A DNA stretch of 64,000 nucleotides from assembly GCF_945952435.1 (NCBI RefSeq), contig NZ_CAMFHZ010000019.1:1-64000 (forward strand), in the 5' to 3' direction. Source of the stretch: an uncultured Microbacterium sp. (GTDB lineage: Bacteria; Actinomycetota; Actinomycetes; Actinomycetales; Microbacteriaceae). Of this stretch, positions 35,339-43,185 are shown one piece after another; position 1 is the first letter of the stretch; the number at the start of each line of letters is the position of its first letter. The notes beneath the pieces were generated by a model, which was not told the DNA's origin, did not search any database, and saw only the letters and a list, made by a program, of their open reading frames with translations. Position numbers and translations under genes: made by a program.

Positions 35339-36204
35339 GCGTGCACGCGGCACCCGGTCGCCGACGGACCCTCGGCGACCTTGCGGCGAAGAAGGCGGCG
35401 GGCGAGCCGATCGTCATGGTCACCGCCTACGACCATCCCGGGGCGCAGATCGCTGAAGAGGCGGGCGTCGACATGGTGCTCGTCGGCGACTCCGCCGCGA
35501 TGACCGTGCTCGGCTACGACAGCACCGTGCCGGTCTCCGTCGACGAGATGCTCATGCTCACGCGCGCGGTGCGCCGGGGTCTGCACGGGCCTCTGCTGGT
35601 GGCCGATCTGCCGTTCGGATCCTACGAGGCCTCCGACGAGCAGGCGATCGCGACCGCGCAGCGTTTTCTGAAGGAGACGGGCTGCGACCTCGTCAAGATC
35701 GAGCGCGGCGGCACGACGGTGGACCGTGCCCGCGCGCTCGTCGCGGCCGGCATCCCCGTCGTCGGCCACGTCGGACTGACGCCGCAGACGGCGACCTCCC
35801 TCGGCGGCTACCGGGCGCAGGGCCGCACGGCCGAGGCGGCGCTCGCGGTGATCGACAGCGCTCTGGCGCTGCAGGACGCCGGATGCTCGGTGCTCGTCGT
35901 CGAAGCGGTGCCGGGCGAGGTGGCGGCCGCGCTCACGCCGCTGCTCGAGATCCCCGTGATCGGGATCGGCGCGGGCGCCGCGGTCGACGGGCAGGTGCTC
36001 GTGTTCCACGATCTGCTCGGGATCTACGACGGTCCCGCGCCGAAGTTCGTGAAACGGTACGCATCGCTGCGCGCGGAAGCCGTCGCCGGGATCTCGGCCT
36101 ACGCGGCGGAGGTGCGATCGGGGGCGTATCCGGCGGCCGAGCACGGGTACGGGATGGCCCCCGGAGAGGCGTCGCGGCTCGACGACCTGCTCGCAGGACG
36201 CTGA
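35335..36204 (+). CDS. panB: 3-methyl-2-oxobutanoate hydroxymethyltransferase
   Basis: A 289-residue PanB that transfers a hydroxymethyl group from methylene-tetrahydrofolate to ketoisovalerate, giving ketopantoate. It shows [19 protein letters not shown], the metal-binding [22 protein letters not shown] and [13 protein letters not shown] 35335 overlaps the panD stop (GTGA). It is the last gene of the four-gene pantothenate operon. Confidence 0.95.
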   Translation: MSVHAAPGRRRTLGDLAAKKAAGEPIVMVTAYDHPGAQIAEEAGVDMVLVGDSAAMTVLGYDSTVPVSVDEMLMLTRAVRRGLHGPLLVADLPFGSYEASDEQAIATAQRFLKETGCDLVKIERGGTTVDRARALVAAGIPVVGHVGLTPQTATSLGGYRAQGRTAEAALAVIDSALALQDAGCSVLVVEAVPGEVAAALTPLLEIPVIGIGAGAAVDGQVLVFHDLLGIYDGPAPKFVKRYASLRAEAVAGISAYAAEVRSGAYPAAEHGYGMAPGEASRLDDLLAGR

Positions 36205-36390
36205 CGCGTCTGCGGCACCCCGTCGGCCCATCGAGCGGGCCCGCCCTCACGCGGCGGCGGGTCGTCGGCGCAGGAGAGGGCCGGCGGCACGTGCGGGGCG
36301 CGATCGCTTCGGCGTCGCTGTCCTCGCGCCGCTCGACTGAGCGCGGAGGAGGATCCCCGCTGACCGGTGCACGGGCGCGTGGATCGCGCC

Positions 36391-37368
36391 TCAGGCGGGG
36401 ACGGGAACGTCGGTGCAGGCGAAGGACCGGCGGTACGCGCTCGGCGCGATACCGACCTCGCGGGCGAAGTGATGGCGGAAGAGCGTCGCGGATCCGAACC
36501 CGCTCGATGCCGCGATCTCGTCGATCGACGCGTCCGTCGTCTCCAGCAGGAGCCGTGCGTGCAGCACGCGCTGAGCGGTGAGCCATTGCATCGGGGTCAC
36601 GCCCGTCTCGGCCACGAACCGGCGGGCGAACGTCCGCGTCGACATGTGCGCGTACTGGGCGAGCGAGGCGACGGAGTGCGGCTCGGCGAGGTGGTCGTTC
36701 AAGTGCTGGATCACCGTCGCCAGCACGTCCCCCTCCGCGTCGGGCACGGGGCGATCGATGTACTGCCGCTGGCCGCCGTCGCGCTGAGGAGGAACCACCA
36801 TGTTCCGGGCGATCACGTTCGCCACGGCACTGCCGAGTTCACGCCGGACCAGGTGGAGGCTCGCGTCGATGCCCGCCGCGGTGCCCGCACTCGTGATGAG
36901 CGCGCCGTCGTCGACGAAGAGCACGTCCGGATCCACGCGCGCCTGCGGATGGCGTCGCTGCAGCTCCGCGGCGTAACGCCAGTGCGTCGTGCATCGACGA
37001 CCGTCGAGCAGCCCCGCAGCGCCCAGCACGAACACTCCGGAGCAGACGGCGAGCAGGATCGCGCCGCGCTCCGCACCCCGTCGCACGGCGTCGACGAGTG
37101 CGGGAGGGTACTCGGAGTCGGGTCGTAGGCTCAGCGCGGGGATCGCGATGACGTCGGCGTCGTCCATCGCCTCAAAGCCGTACGGGGGCGTGATCTGCAC
37201 CCCGATCGGGCTCGCCACAGGCCGCCCCGCCTCCTGGCCGCACACGCGGAAGTCGAAGGCGGGGACGTCGGAGTACGTGCTGCGGTCGAGGCCGAAGACC
37301 TCGCTGAGCAGGCCGAACTCGAAGGCGGCGACGCCGTCGACGATCGGAACGGCGATCGAACGGATCAT
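36391..37368 (-). CDS. GlxA family regulator (DJ-1/PfpI domain plus AraC helix-turn-helix)
   Basis: A 325-residue regulator. Residues 1-165 form a DJ-1/PfpI-like amidotransferase fold with the nucleophile-elbow segment LLAVCSGVFVLGAAGLLDG; residues 215-315 are an AraC-type double helix-turn-helix (STRTFARRFVAETGVTPMQWLTAQRV and IAASSGFGSATLFRHHFAREVGIAPSAYRR). TACAGT (37375-37380) six nt upstream marks a leaderless start. It is divergent from a 71-residue gene 85 bp away, with an inverted repeat between them that may be its site. The effector is unknown. Confidence 0.88.
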   Translation of the reverse strand: MIRSIAVPIVDGVAAFEFGLLSEVFGLDRSTYSDVPAFDFRVCGQEAGRPVASPIGVQITPPYGFEAMDDADVIAIPALSLRPDSEYPPALVDAVRRGAERGAILLAVCSGVFVLGAAGLLDGRRCTTHWRYAAELQRRHPQARVDPDVLFVDDGALITSAGTAAGIDASLHLVRRELGSAVANVIARNMVVPPQRDGGQRQYIDRPVPDAEGDVLATVIQHLNDHLAEPHSVASLAQYAHMSTRTFARRFVAETGVTPMQWLTAQRVLHARLLLETTDASIDEIAASSGFGSATLFRHHFAREVGIAPSAYRRSFACTDVPVPA

Positions 37369-37387
37369 GCCGACACTGTACTGGCTG

Positions 37388-37446
37388 GATCTTTATGAAG
37401 ATAGACCGTCGGCCATATCGTGGCCGGATCCTTATGTTCGTAACGT
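37388..37446. promoter_or_regulatory. divergent promoter/operator region of the GlxA-type regulator
   Basis: Between the two starts lie an inverted repeat CGGCCA-TATCG-TGGCCG (37410-37426) and a direct repeat of GGATCtTTATG / GGATCcTTATG (37388-37398 and 37426-37436). TAACGT (37441-37446), 7 nt before the ATG at 37454, is the likely -10 of the small gene. The repeats are placed as expected for an AraC-type activator or self-regulation. Confidence 0.5.
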
Positions 37447-37453
37447 CAGAGAC

Positions 37454-37669
37454 ATGACTGAGATCACTGCACCCCGCTCCGTCCGAGCCGTCCGCACCAT
37501 CGACCGCGCGATCCCGCGCGCGACGGGGCAGCCGCATGTGTCGACCGCGCGCTTCGCGCTCTGGCGCTGGTTCCCGCGTGAGATCCTGCAGCGCGGCGGC
37601 CGCGTGGACCGCGACATCGAGAGGGGCTACCGCGACCTGCAGGCCGCGCGAGACCGCAGCGAGTGGTGA
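37454..37669 (+). CDS. 71-residue basic hypothetical protein
   Basis: A short basic protein, rich in Arg (about one in five residues), with a Trp-containing centre (STARFALWRWFPREILQRGG) and a charged C-terminus. No signal peptide or family that I recognise. Evidence that it is real: a -10-like TAACGT 7 nt upstream, divergence from a transcription factor gene across an 85-bp gap with operator-like repeats, and codon use like its neighbours. It is probably controlled by the GlxA-type regulator. Confidence 0.55.
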   Translation: MTEITAPRSVRAVRTIDRAIPRATGQPHVSTARFALWRWFPREILQRGGRVDRDIERGYRDLQAARDRSEW

Positions 37670-37820
37670 CCCGGCCTCGATCCGCACAAGTCCGCCGATG
37701 ACACCCTTCCTCGTGCGGCGCCGTGACGCCTCGGCGGGGCGTGGCCGGTGCAGGGGTGGGCGCGCGGGTCGACCCGTTCGACACGGCAGCGTCCCGAGGC
37801 GGATCGCTGTCGGCAGCGCG

Positions 37821-38561
37821 TCAGATGAGCCGGCGGAGAGCCTCTTCCAGCGCAACACCCTGGGCGTCGGCGCGGTCGCGGAGGCGCGCGTGCTCATCGC
37901 CCGTCAAGGCCACCGTGAGCGTGATCGGTGCTGCGGCGGCCGGCAGATCGAGTCCGTCGAGGAGATCGGATGCTTCCGCCCACAGCGCGGGCGCCGTGGC
38001 GGTACGGGATGCCCCCGCTGCGGAGGGCCGCTCTGCTCCGGCCCGGTTCGTCGCGGCGGGAGGGATCGCGGGCGCCGATCCGGTCGCCTGCGACGCACGC
38101 GTGTAGCCGGGGCCGCGGTCCGGATCCTGTCTGCGCTGATACGCGGTCGCGGCCGCGTTCGCCCGCACGTCCGCGGCCTCGTTGAGGGGGTGCCCGGCGT
38201 GGCCCTTCACCCAGGTGAACGACACGTCGCGGCCGACCAGGGACTGGTCGATCCCCTCGAGCAACTCGCGGTTCAGCACCGGTCCGCCGTCCGACTTGCG
38301 CCACCCCTTGCGCTTCCAGCCGGGCATCCACTTCGTCACGGAGTCGATCACGTACCGACTGTCGCACTCGATCACGAGCTTCTCGTCCGCCGTGCTCGCC
38401 GTTGCGCGGAGCAGCTCGAGCACCGCCTGCAGCTCGCCCTGGTTGTTCGTGCCGTGCGGGGATCCCCCGGCGGCCCAGTTCTGCTCGTCGATGTACCAGG
38501 CCCAGCCGTTGGGGCCGGGGTTGCCCAGGGCGGATCCGTCGGCCGCGGCGGTGATCGTCAT
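37821..38561 (-). CDS. rnhA: ribonuclease HI with C-terminal extension
   Basis: A 246-residue protein. The first 145 residues are RNase HI, cutting RNA in RNA-DNA hybrids; the metal ligands Asp8, Glu43, Asp67 and Asp131 are all present, as are NNQGELQAV, ECDSRYV and KGHAGHPLNEAAD. Residues 146-246 are an Ala-rich linker plus a short helical region (LTVALTGDEHARLRDRADAQG) resembling a ribbon-helix-helix-like or dimer element, not part of E. coli RNase HI. TACGTT (38568-38573) six nt upstream sets the start and suggests a leaderless mRNA. Confidence 0.87.
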   Translation of the reverse strand: MTITAAADGSALGNPGPNGWAWYIDEQNWAAGGSPHGTNNQGELQAVLELLRATASTADEKLVIECDSRYVIDSVTKWMPGWKRKGWRKSDGGPVLNRELLEGIDQSLVGRDVSFTWVKGHAGHPLNEAADVRANAAATAYQRRQDPDRGPGYTRASQATGSAPAIPPAATNRAGAERPSAAGASRTATAPALWAEASDLLDGLDLPAAAAPITLTVALTGDEHARLRDRADAQGVALEEALRRLI

Positions 38562-38934
38562 TCCTCTAACGTACGGTGCGACGGACCGATGCCCGGGCGT
38601 GGCGCTACCCATCCTTTCCGGGATCCGGGCGCCCAGCTCCCGGGACGCGGCGCTCGGCGTGCCGTTTGCAGGAGAAAGTGGCACGGCGCGGCGACGTACG
38701 GGGTTAGACGACGAAATCTCCTGCATTCGGACGGTACAGGCTGGAACTCCGTCGCGCGAGGCGGCCGGGTGGCGGCCCGTGTAGGCCGCGCGCCGGGGTG
38801 CGAACGAACCTGCAAGGTCGTCGCGGGTGGTGATGAATCTGCGGAGAGGGTCGCGCGAGGCCTTCCCTTCCGATACATAACGACATATCGTTGAGCATCG
38901 CTCAGAACCAGGGCGGACCAACGAGGAGGTCATC
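38562..38934. other. 373-bp intergenic region with inverted repeat
   Basis: I find no gene here. TGCAGGAGA (38667-38675) and TCTCCTGCA (38717-38725) form a 9-bp inverted repeat 41 nt apart, a possible extragenic repeat or hairpin. The right end holds the control region of the PadR gene. The left edge carries the -10 of the RNase H gene. Confidence 0.5.
38879..38892. promoter_or_regulatory. candidate PadR autoregulatory operator
   Basis: AACGA-CATA-TCGTT is a 14-bp inverted repeat 43 bp before the PadR start, in a short AT-rich patch (GATACATAACGACATATCG) that probably includes the -10. PadR-type repressors bind AT-rich palindromes at their own promoters, so this is the best site for self-control. 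Confidence 0.5.
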
Positions 38935-39525
38935 ATGAACGGCACATACGCACCCCGGGGCTTCGGCGGCCCGGGCTTCGGCGGACGCGGGTTCGGCGGG
39001 CGCCCCGGTGGTCCGGGCGGGGGCATCTGGGAAGCGATGGAGCAGTTGCGCGCCTCCTTCGAACAGAGGGCGGGATCCGGCGGGCGCATGGGGCGCGGGG
39101 ACGTGCGCACAGCCGTCCTGACACTGCTCGCCGAAGCTCCGATGCACGGGTATCAGATCATCCAGGAGATCTCCGAGCGCAGCGGCGGGGCCTGGAAGCC
39201 CAGCGCGGGATCCGTCTACCCCACCCTGCAGCTGCTCGCCGACGAGGGCCTCATCGAGGCCTCGGAGCAGGGCGGCCGCAAGACGTACTCGCTCACCGAA
39301 GCGGGACGCGCCGTCGCCGACGAGGCGTCCGAGAACCCTGCGCCGTGGGAGGCGCCGGGCGCTCGTGCCGGGGCTGCGCAGTTCGGCGCACTCCCCAAGG
39401 CGGGCATGGATCTGGCCGGCGCCGCCGCGCAGGTCGCCCGGACGGGGACGCCGGAGCAGGTGGAGCAGGCGATCGCGGTCCTCGACGAGGCCCGGCGCAA
39501 GCTGTACGCGATCCTCGCCGACTGA
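38935..39525 (+). CDS. PadR family transcriptional regulator
   Basis: A 196-residue regulator. A Gly/Phe/Arg-rich N-terminus (residues 8-30, RGFGG-type repeats) precedes a PadR winged helix at about 53-125 with LTLLAEAPMHGYQIIQEI and SAGSVYPTLQLLADEGLI. The C-terminal helices (Vir-like, about 140-195) would dimerise. GAGGAGG gives a clear ribosome site. Its stop overlaps the UbiB-like gene as TGATG, so regulator and kinase are made together. The ligand is unknown. Confidence 0.88.
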   Translation: MNGTYAPRGFGGPGFGGRGFGGRPGGPGGGIWEAMEQLRASFEQRAGSGGRMGRGDVRTAVLTLLAEAPMHGYQIIQEISERSGGAWKPSAGSVYPTLQLLADEGLIEASEQGGRKTYSLTEAGRAVADEASENPAPWEAPGARAGAAQFGALPKAGMDLAGAAAQVARTGTPEQVEQAIAVLDEARRKLYAILAD

Positions 39526-41606
39526 TGCCGGACGGGGAGAGCGATGCGGAGTGGTTCCTGAGTGGTGTGCCGGCGCCTCGGCAACCTGGTGCGCCCGAAG
39601 AGGCCGCCCGCGCGGAGCAGGACGCGGCTGCGCGCACGCAGCAGATCGACGACGCCCCCGGCGTGCAGGATCGCAGGACAGGTCCGGGCTCGCCCGAGAC
39701 GGCGGATCCCGATCGCGACGGCGAGCCGCATCGACTACCCGGAGGCGGCCCTGCGCCGGCTCAAGCCGCCGCACCCGGGGACGGTCGCGGTTCCTCCGCC
39801 GAGCCGGATCGAGCGTCCGCGCCGTCGCCGGGACGTGACGTCGACGGCAGACCGGCGTCGGCAAAAGTGCTCCCGGAGCCAGGGCCGCGCGCGGTCGGGG
39901 TGGGGGATCCGGCCGCCGACCGCACGCTGAAGGCGCGCTATCGCAGAATCCTCGGGTTCGCGGGGCGTGCGCTGTTCCAGGTGTGGTGGTTCGAGATCGC
40001 ACTCCCGCGGATCGGCCTCGTCGGCGTCGCGGAGCGCGGCCGCGAGCAGCGGATGCGCCGGCTCGCCCAACGGTTCCACGTCCTCGCGGTCGAGCTGGGT
40101 GGGCTCATGATCAAGGTCGGCCAGTTCCTGTCCTCGCGCCTCGACGTGCTGCCCCCGGAGATCACGAAGGAGCTCGAGGGCCTGCAGGACGAGGTCCCGG
40201 CCGTCCCGTTCCCCGCCATCCGCGCGCTCGCGGAGGCCGAACTGGGCGTGCCGCTCGGCCGGGCCTTCGCCTTCTTCGACGAGACCCCGCTCGCCGCGGC
40301 CTCGCTGGGCCAGGCCCACCGAGCCCGGCTCGCCCCGACCGATGCGGCCGAGGCGGGCTTCGCCGACGTCGTCGTCAAGGTCCAGCGACCCGGGATCGAT
40401 CGGGTCGTCGCGACCGACCTTGCCGCGCTCCGGCGGGTGAGCGGGTGGCTCCGCCGGATCCGCTTCGTGGCCGACCGCGTGGACGCTCCGGCGCTCGTCG
40501 AGGAGTTCGCGCAGACGAGCCTGGAGGAGATCGACTACCTGCACGAGGGCGCGGCGGCGGAGCGGTTCCGAGAGGACTTCGCCGACGATCCGCGGGTCGA
40601 TGCGCCGCTCGTCGCCTGGGAGCGGACCACGCGTCGGGTGCTCACGCTCTCCGACGTCACGGCCATCAAGATCAACGACGTCGACGCGCTGCGAGCGGCC
40701 GGAATCGACCCCGCAGAGGTGGCCCGGGTGTTCGCGGAGGTCATGTTCGACCAGGTGTTCACGTACGGCTTCGTGCACGCGGATCCGCATCCGGGGAACA
40801 TCTTCGTGACACCGGCAGAGGGACCCGTCGACGATCGAACGCCTCCCTGGCGCCTCACCTTCATCGACTTCGGCATGATGGCCGAGGTACCGGACGGGAT
40901 CCGTCAGGGCCTGCGCACCCTGTTCATCGCGGTCGCCGCGCGGGACGGGAAGGGTCTCGTGGACGCGGCGCAGGAGATCGGCGTGCTCCTGCCCTCGGCG
41001 GACACCCGCGAGCTGGAGCGCGCGTTGACCGCCCTCTTCGCCCGCTTCGGCGGGATGGGTTTCGCGGAGCTGCGCGACGTGGATCCGCGGGAGTTCCAGG
41101 ACTTCGCGAACGAGTTCGGTGACATGGTCCGCGGGTTGCCGGTGCAGCTCCCGGAGGGTCTGCTGCTGCTGATCCGCGCCGTCTCGCTGACGTCCGGGAT
41201 GTGCAGCGGGTTGGATCCGCGGTTCAACATCTGGGAGTCGGTCGAGCCCTATGCGACGCGGCTGCTGCGCGACGAGAGCGGCACCATGCTGCAGGACCTG
41301 GCCCGGCAGGCGATGTCGACGATGGGGATCGTCGCGCGGCTGCCGAAACGCGTCGACGCTGCGCTCACGGGCCTCGAGCAGGGCACGCTCACGATCGACA
41401 CGTCGCGGCTGGAGAGGCGCCTCGACCACATCGACGCCCTGGTGCGCCGCGGGGTCTCGGCGCTGATGTTCGCGGCGCTGCTCATCGGCGGTGCGCTCGT
41501 GCTGACGCCGGCGCCCCCGCTGGGCGTGGTCCTCATGAGCGTCTCCGCGCTGCCGCTGCTCCACGCCGTGTTCGCCGGGATGTTCCGGGGACGCCGGCCG
41601 CGCTGA
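39525..41606 (+). CDS. ABC1/UbiB-like atypical kinase with membrane tail
   Basis: A 693-residue ADCK/UbiB-family protein. The first 130 residues are disordered (Pro, Ala, Gly, Asp, Arg). The kinase-like core has the family-defining KVGQFLSSR (KxGQ), the Ala-rich loop AAASLGQAHRA, VVVKVQRPGI and the catalytic HADPHPGNIF, with IDFGMM as the metal site. Two hydrophobic helices close the protein (about 640-690). Members support quinone or lipid metabolism in other organisms. High-GC Gram-positives use menaquinone, so the substrate here is open. It is TGATG-coupled to a PadR regulator. Confidence 0.85.
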   Translation: MPDGESDAEWFLSGVPAPRQPGAPEEAARAEQDAAARTQQIDDAPGVQDRRTGPGSPETADPDRDGEPHRLPGGGPAPAQAAAPGDGRGSSAEPDRASAPSPGRDVDGRPASAKVLPEPGPRAVGVGDPAADRTLKARYRRILGFAGRALFQVWWFEIALPRIGLVGVAERGREQRMRRLAQRFHVLAVELGGLMIKVGQFLSSRLDVLPPEITKELEGLQDEVPAVPFPAIRALAEAELGVPLGRAFAFFDETPLAAASLGQAHRARLAPTDAAEAGFADVVVKVQRPGIDRVVATDLAALRRVSGWLRRIRFVADRVDAPALVEEFAQTSLEEIDYLHEGAAAERFREDFADDPRVDAPLVAWERTTRRVLTLSDVTAIKINDVDALRAAGIDPAEVARVFAEVMFDQVFTYGFVHADPHPGNIFVTPAEGPVDDRTPPWRLTFIDFGMMAEVPDGIRQGLRTLFIAVAARDGKGLVDAAQEIGVLLPSADTRELERALTALFARFGGMGFAELRDVDPREFQDFANEFGDMVRGLPVQLPEGLLLLIRAVSLTSGMCSGLDPRFNIWESVEPYATRLLRDESGTMLQDLARQAMSTMGIVARLPKRVDAALTGLEQGTLTIDTSRLERRLDHIDALVRRGVSALMFAALLIGGALVLTPAPPLGVVLMSVSALPLLHAVFAGMFRGRRPR

Positions 41607-41660
41607 CACGAGGATCGCGGGCGTCGATCGCGGCGAAGGCGGATCCGACTAAAGGATCCT

Positions 41661-41708
41661 TTGACATCGCTGACCGGCCCGTTTAACGTACAACCAAATG
41701 GTTGTACG
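41661..41708 (+). promoter_or_regulatory. ArsR promoter with 22-bp palindromic operator over the start codon
   Basis: TTGACA (41661-41666) and TAACGT (41684-41689) are separated by 17 nt. CGTACAACCA (41687-41696) and TGGTTGTACG (41699-41708) are perfect 10-bp arms with AA between them. The palindrome begins inside the -10 and includes the ATG at 41698 and the next codons, so the mRNA is probably leaderless and the first residues MVVR are set by the operator. A second palindrome AAAGGATCCTTT (41651-41662) touches the -35. Confidence 0.8.
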
Positions 41709-42063
41709 AAATGAAGTGAGCGATGAGCAGATCGACCGTGTGTTCCAGGCCCTGGCGGCGAGCACGCGGCGCGACATCCTGCGCCGCACGATCGACCGCG
41801 AGCAGTCCGTCTCCGACCTCGCGCGCGACTACGACATGTCGTTCGCGGCCGTGCAGAAGCACGTCGCCGTCCTCGAGGCGGCCGAGCTCATCATCAAGCG
41901 CGCCGAGGGACGCGAGCGGCTCGTCCGCGCGAATCCGGAGATGATCGCCCGCGCACGCCTGCTCCTCTCCCGTTACGAGGAGCTCTGGCGAAGCCGCATC
42001 GCCCGCCTCGACGATCTGCTCGCCGAGGATCCGGCCCCGACGAGCGATCCGCACGGCGCCTGA
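41698..42063 (+). CDS. ArsR family transcriptional regulator
   Basis: A 121-residue winged-helix protein of the ArsR type, with FQALAASTRRDILRRT, VSDLARDYDMSFAAVQKHVAVLEAAELI and a C-terminal helix. It lacks the paired metal-binding cysteines of metal sensors. It belongs to the branch that sits beside SRPBCC/AHSA1 proteins, as here (50 nt downstream). The start is at the operator palindrome and is probably leaderless; GTG 41716 would be an alternative. It should repress its own operon; the inducer is unknown. Confidence 0.88.
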   Translation: MVVRNEVSDEQIDRVFQALAASTRRDILRRTIDREQSVSDLARDYDMSFAAVQKHVAVLEAAELIIKRAEGRERLVRANPEMIARARLLLSRYEELWRSRIARLDDLLAEDPAPTSDPHGA

Positions 42064-42112
42064 CCGAACCCGCCTGACACAAACAGCATCACCGAAACAG
42101 AAGGAGCGTGAC

Positions 42113-43090
42113 ATGCCCGTCACCGATGTGATCACCGACCCCGACAACCTGACCCTCACGATCATCGCCGACTTCGCCGCACCCGTGGAGCGCGTGTGGG
42201 ATGCCTACGCCGATCCGCGGCAGTTGGAGCGGTTCTGGGGCCCTCCCGGATGGCCGGCGACGTTCACCGCCTTCGACCACACCGTCGGCGGCATCGCGCA
42301 GTACCACCTCACGGGGCCGCGCGGCGAGCGCTCCTCGGGTCGGTGGGAGTTCACGCGGATCGAGGAGCCGACGGTGTTCGAGGTGCTCGACTCGTTCGTC
42401 GATGACGCCGGCGAGCCCATCGACGGGTTCTCCGCGATGCGCATGACCATCGCGCTGACCCCCACCGCCGAGGGCACGCGCATGACCGGCACGAGCCACT
42501 TCGACTCGGTCGAGGCGCTCGAGCAGGTCGTGTCGATGGGCGTCATCGAGGGCACGAAGATGGCGATGAGCCAGCTCGACGTCGTTTTGCAGGATCTGCG
42601 CGACTACGCGCAGGGCAAGGGCACCCGGCTCGAACTGCTCGACGACACGCACGTGCGGATCACCCGGCTCATCGACGGCCCGCGCGAACTCGTGTGGCGC
42701 GCGCACCACGATCCCGAGCTCGTGAAGCAGTGGATGACCGGCCCGGACGGCTGGGTCATGACCGAGAACACGGACTCGACCGTCGTGGGCGAGACCTACC
42801 GCACCTCCTGGGCTCCCGTGGGCGACACCGAGGGGCAGCCGTTCGGTTTCGAGGGGGAGGTGATCCTCATCGACGCCCCGCGCCGCGCGGTCACGACCGA
42901 GCGCATGCAGGGAACCGAGGGGCCGACCACGCTCAACGACCTCAACCTCTACGAGGAGGACGGCGCGACCCTCGTCACGCTCCTCGTCGAGTACCCCGAC
43001 CAGGAGACGCGCGACACGATCCTCGCGACCGGCATGGTCGACGGCATGGAGGCGTCCTACGCGCGGATGGAGTCCGTCGTCCTCGTCTGA
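42113..43090 (+). CDS. tandem SRPBCC (AHSA1/START-like) domain protein
   Basis: A 325-residue protein with two SRPBCC domains in tandem. The first (about residues 10-160) has FAAPVERVWDAYADPRQLERFWGPPGWP, the second (about 170-325) has IDGPRELVWRAHHDPELVKQWMTGPDGW. These helix-grip folds bind hydrophobic ligands. AGAAGGAGC provides a strong ribosome site. It follows the ArsR gene and is probably under its control; the ArsR-SRPBCC pair is common in actinobacteria but its ligand is not established. A long hairpin terminator follows. Confidence 0.85.
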   Translation: MPVTDVITDPDNLTLTIIADFAAPVERVWDAYADPRQLERFWGPPGWPATFTAFDHTVGGIAQYHLTGPRGERSSGRWEFTRIEEPTVFEVLDSFVDDAGEPIDGFSAMRMTIALTPTAEGTRMTGTSHFDSVEALEQVVSMGVIEGTKMAMSQLDVVLQDLRDYAQGKGTRLELLDDTHVRITRLIDGPRELVWRAHHDPELVKQWMTGPDGWVMTENTDSTVVGETYRTSWAPVGDTEGQPFGFEGEVILIDAPRRAVTTERMQGTEGPTTLNDLNLYEEDGATLVTLLVEYPDQETRDTILATGMVDGMEASYARMESVVLV

Positions 43091-43096
43091 GGCACG

Positions 43097-43138
43097 CGAG
43101 GCGGCACCTCCGCGGGATGCCCCGGAGGTGCCGCCTCG
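43097..43138. terminator. strong hairpin terminator after the SRPBCC gene
   Basis: Arms of 16 bp, perfect: CGAGGCGGCACCTCCG (43097-43112) and CGGAGGTGCCGCCTCG (43123-43138), with a 10-nt loop. It begins 6 nt after the stop codon. There is only a TT downstream, as is usual in high-GC actinobacteria. Confidence 0.85.
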
Positions 43139-43185
43139 TTCGCGGTCGCGGTCGCGGCGTCGCCAGCCGTTGGTACGGTCGGAGT

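Noticed and set aside
37536..38894. Long plus-strand frame opposite RNase H
   Set aside because: Arg/Gly/Val-rich shadow, no ribosome site and no family; the RNase H gene has all catalytic residues.
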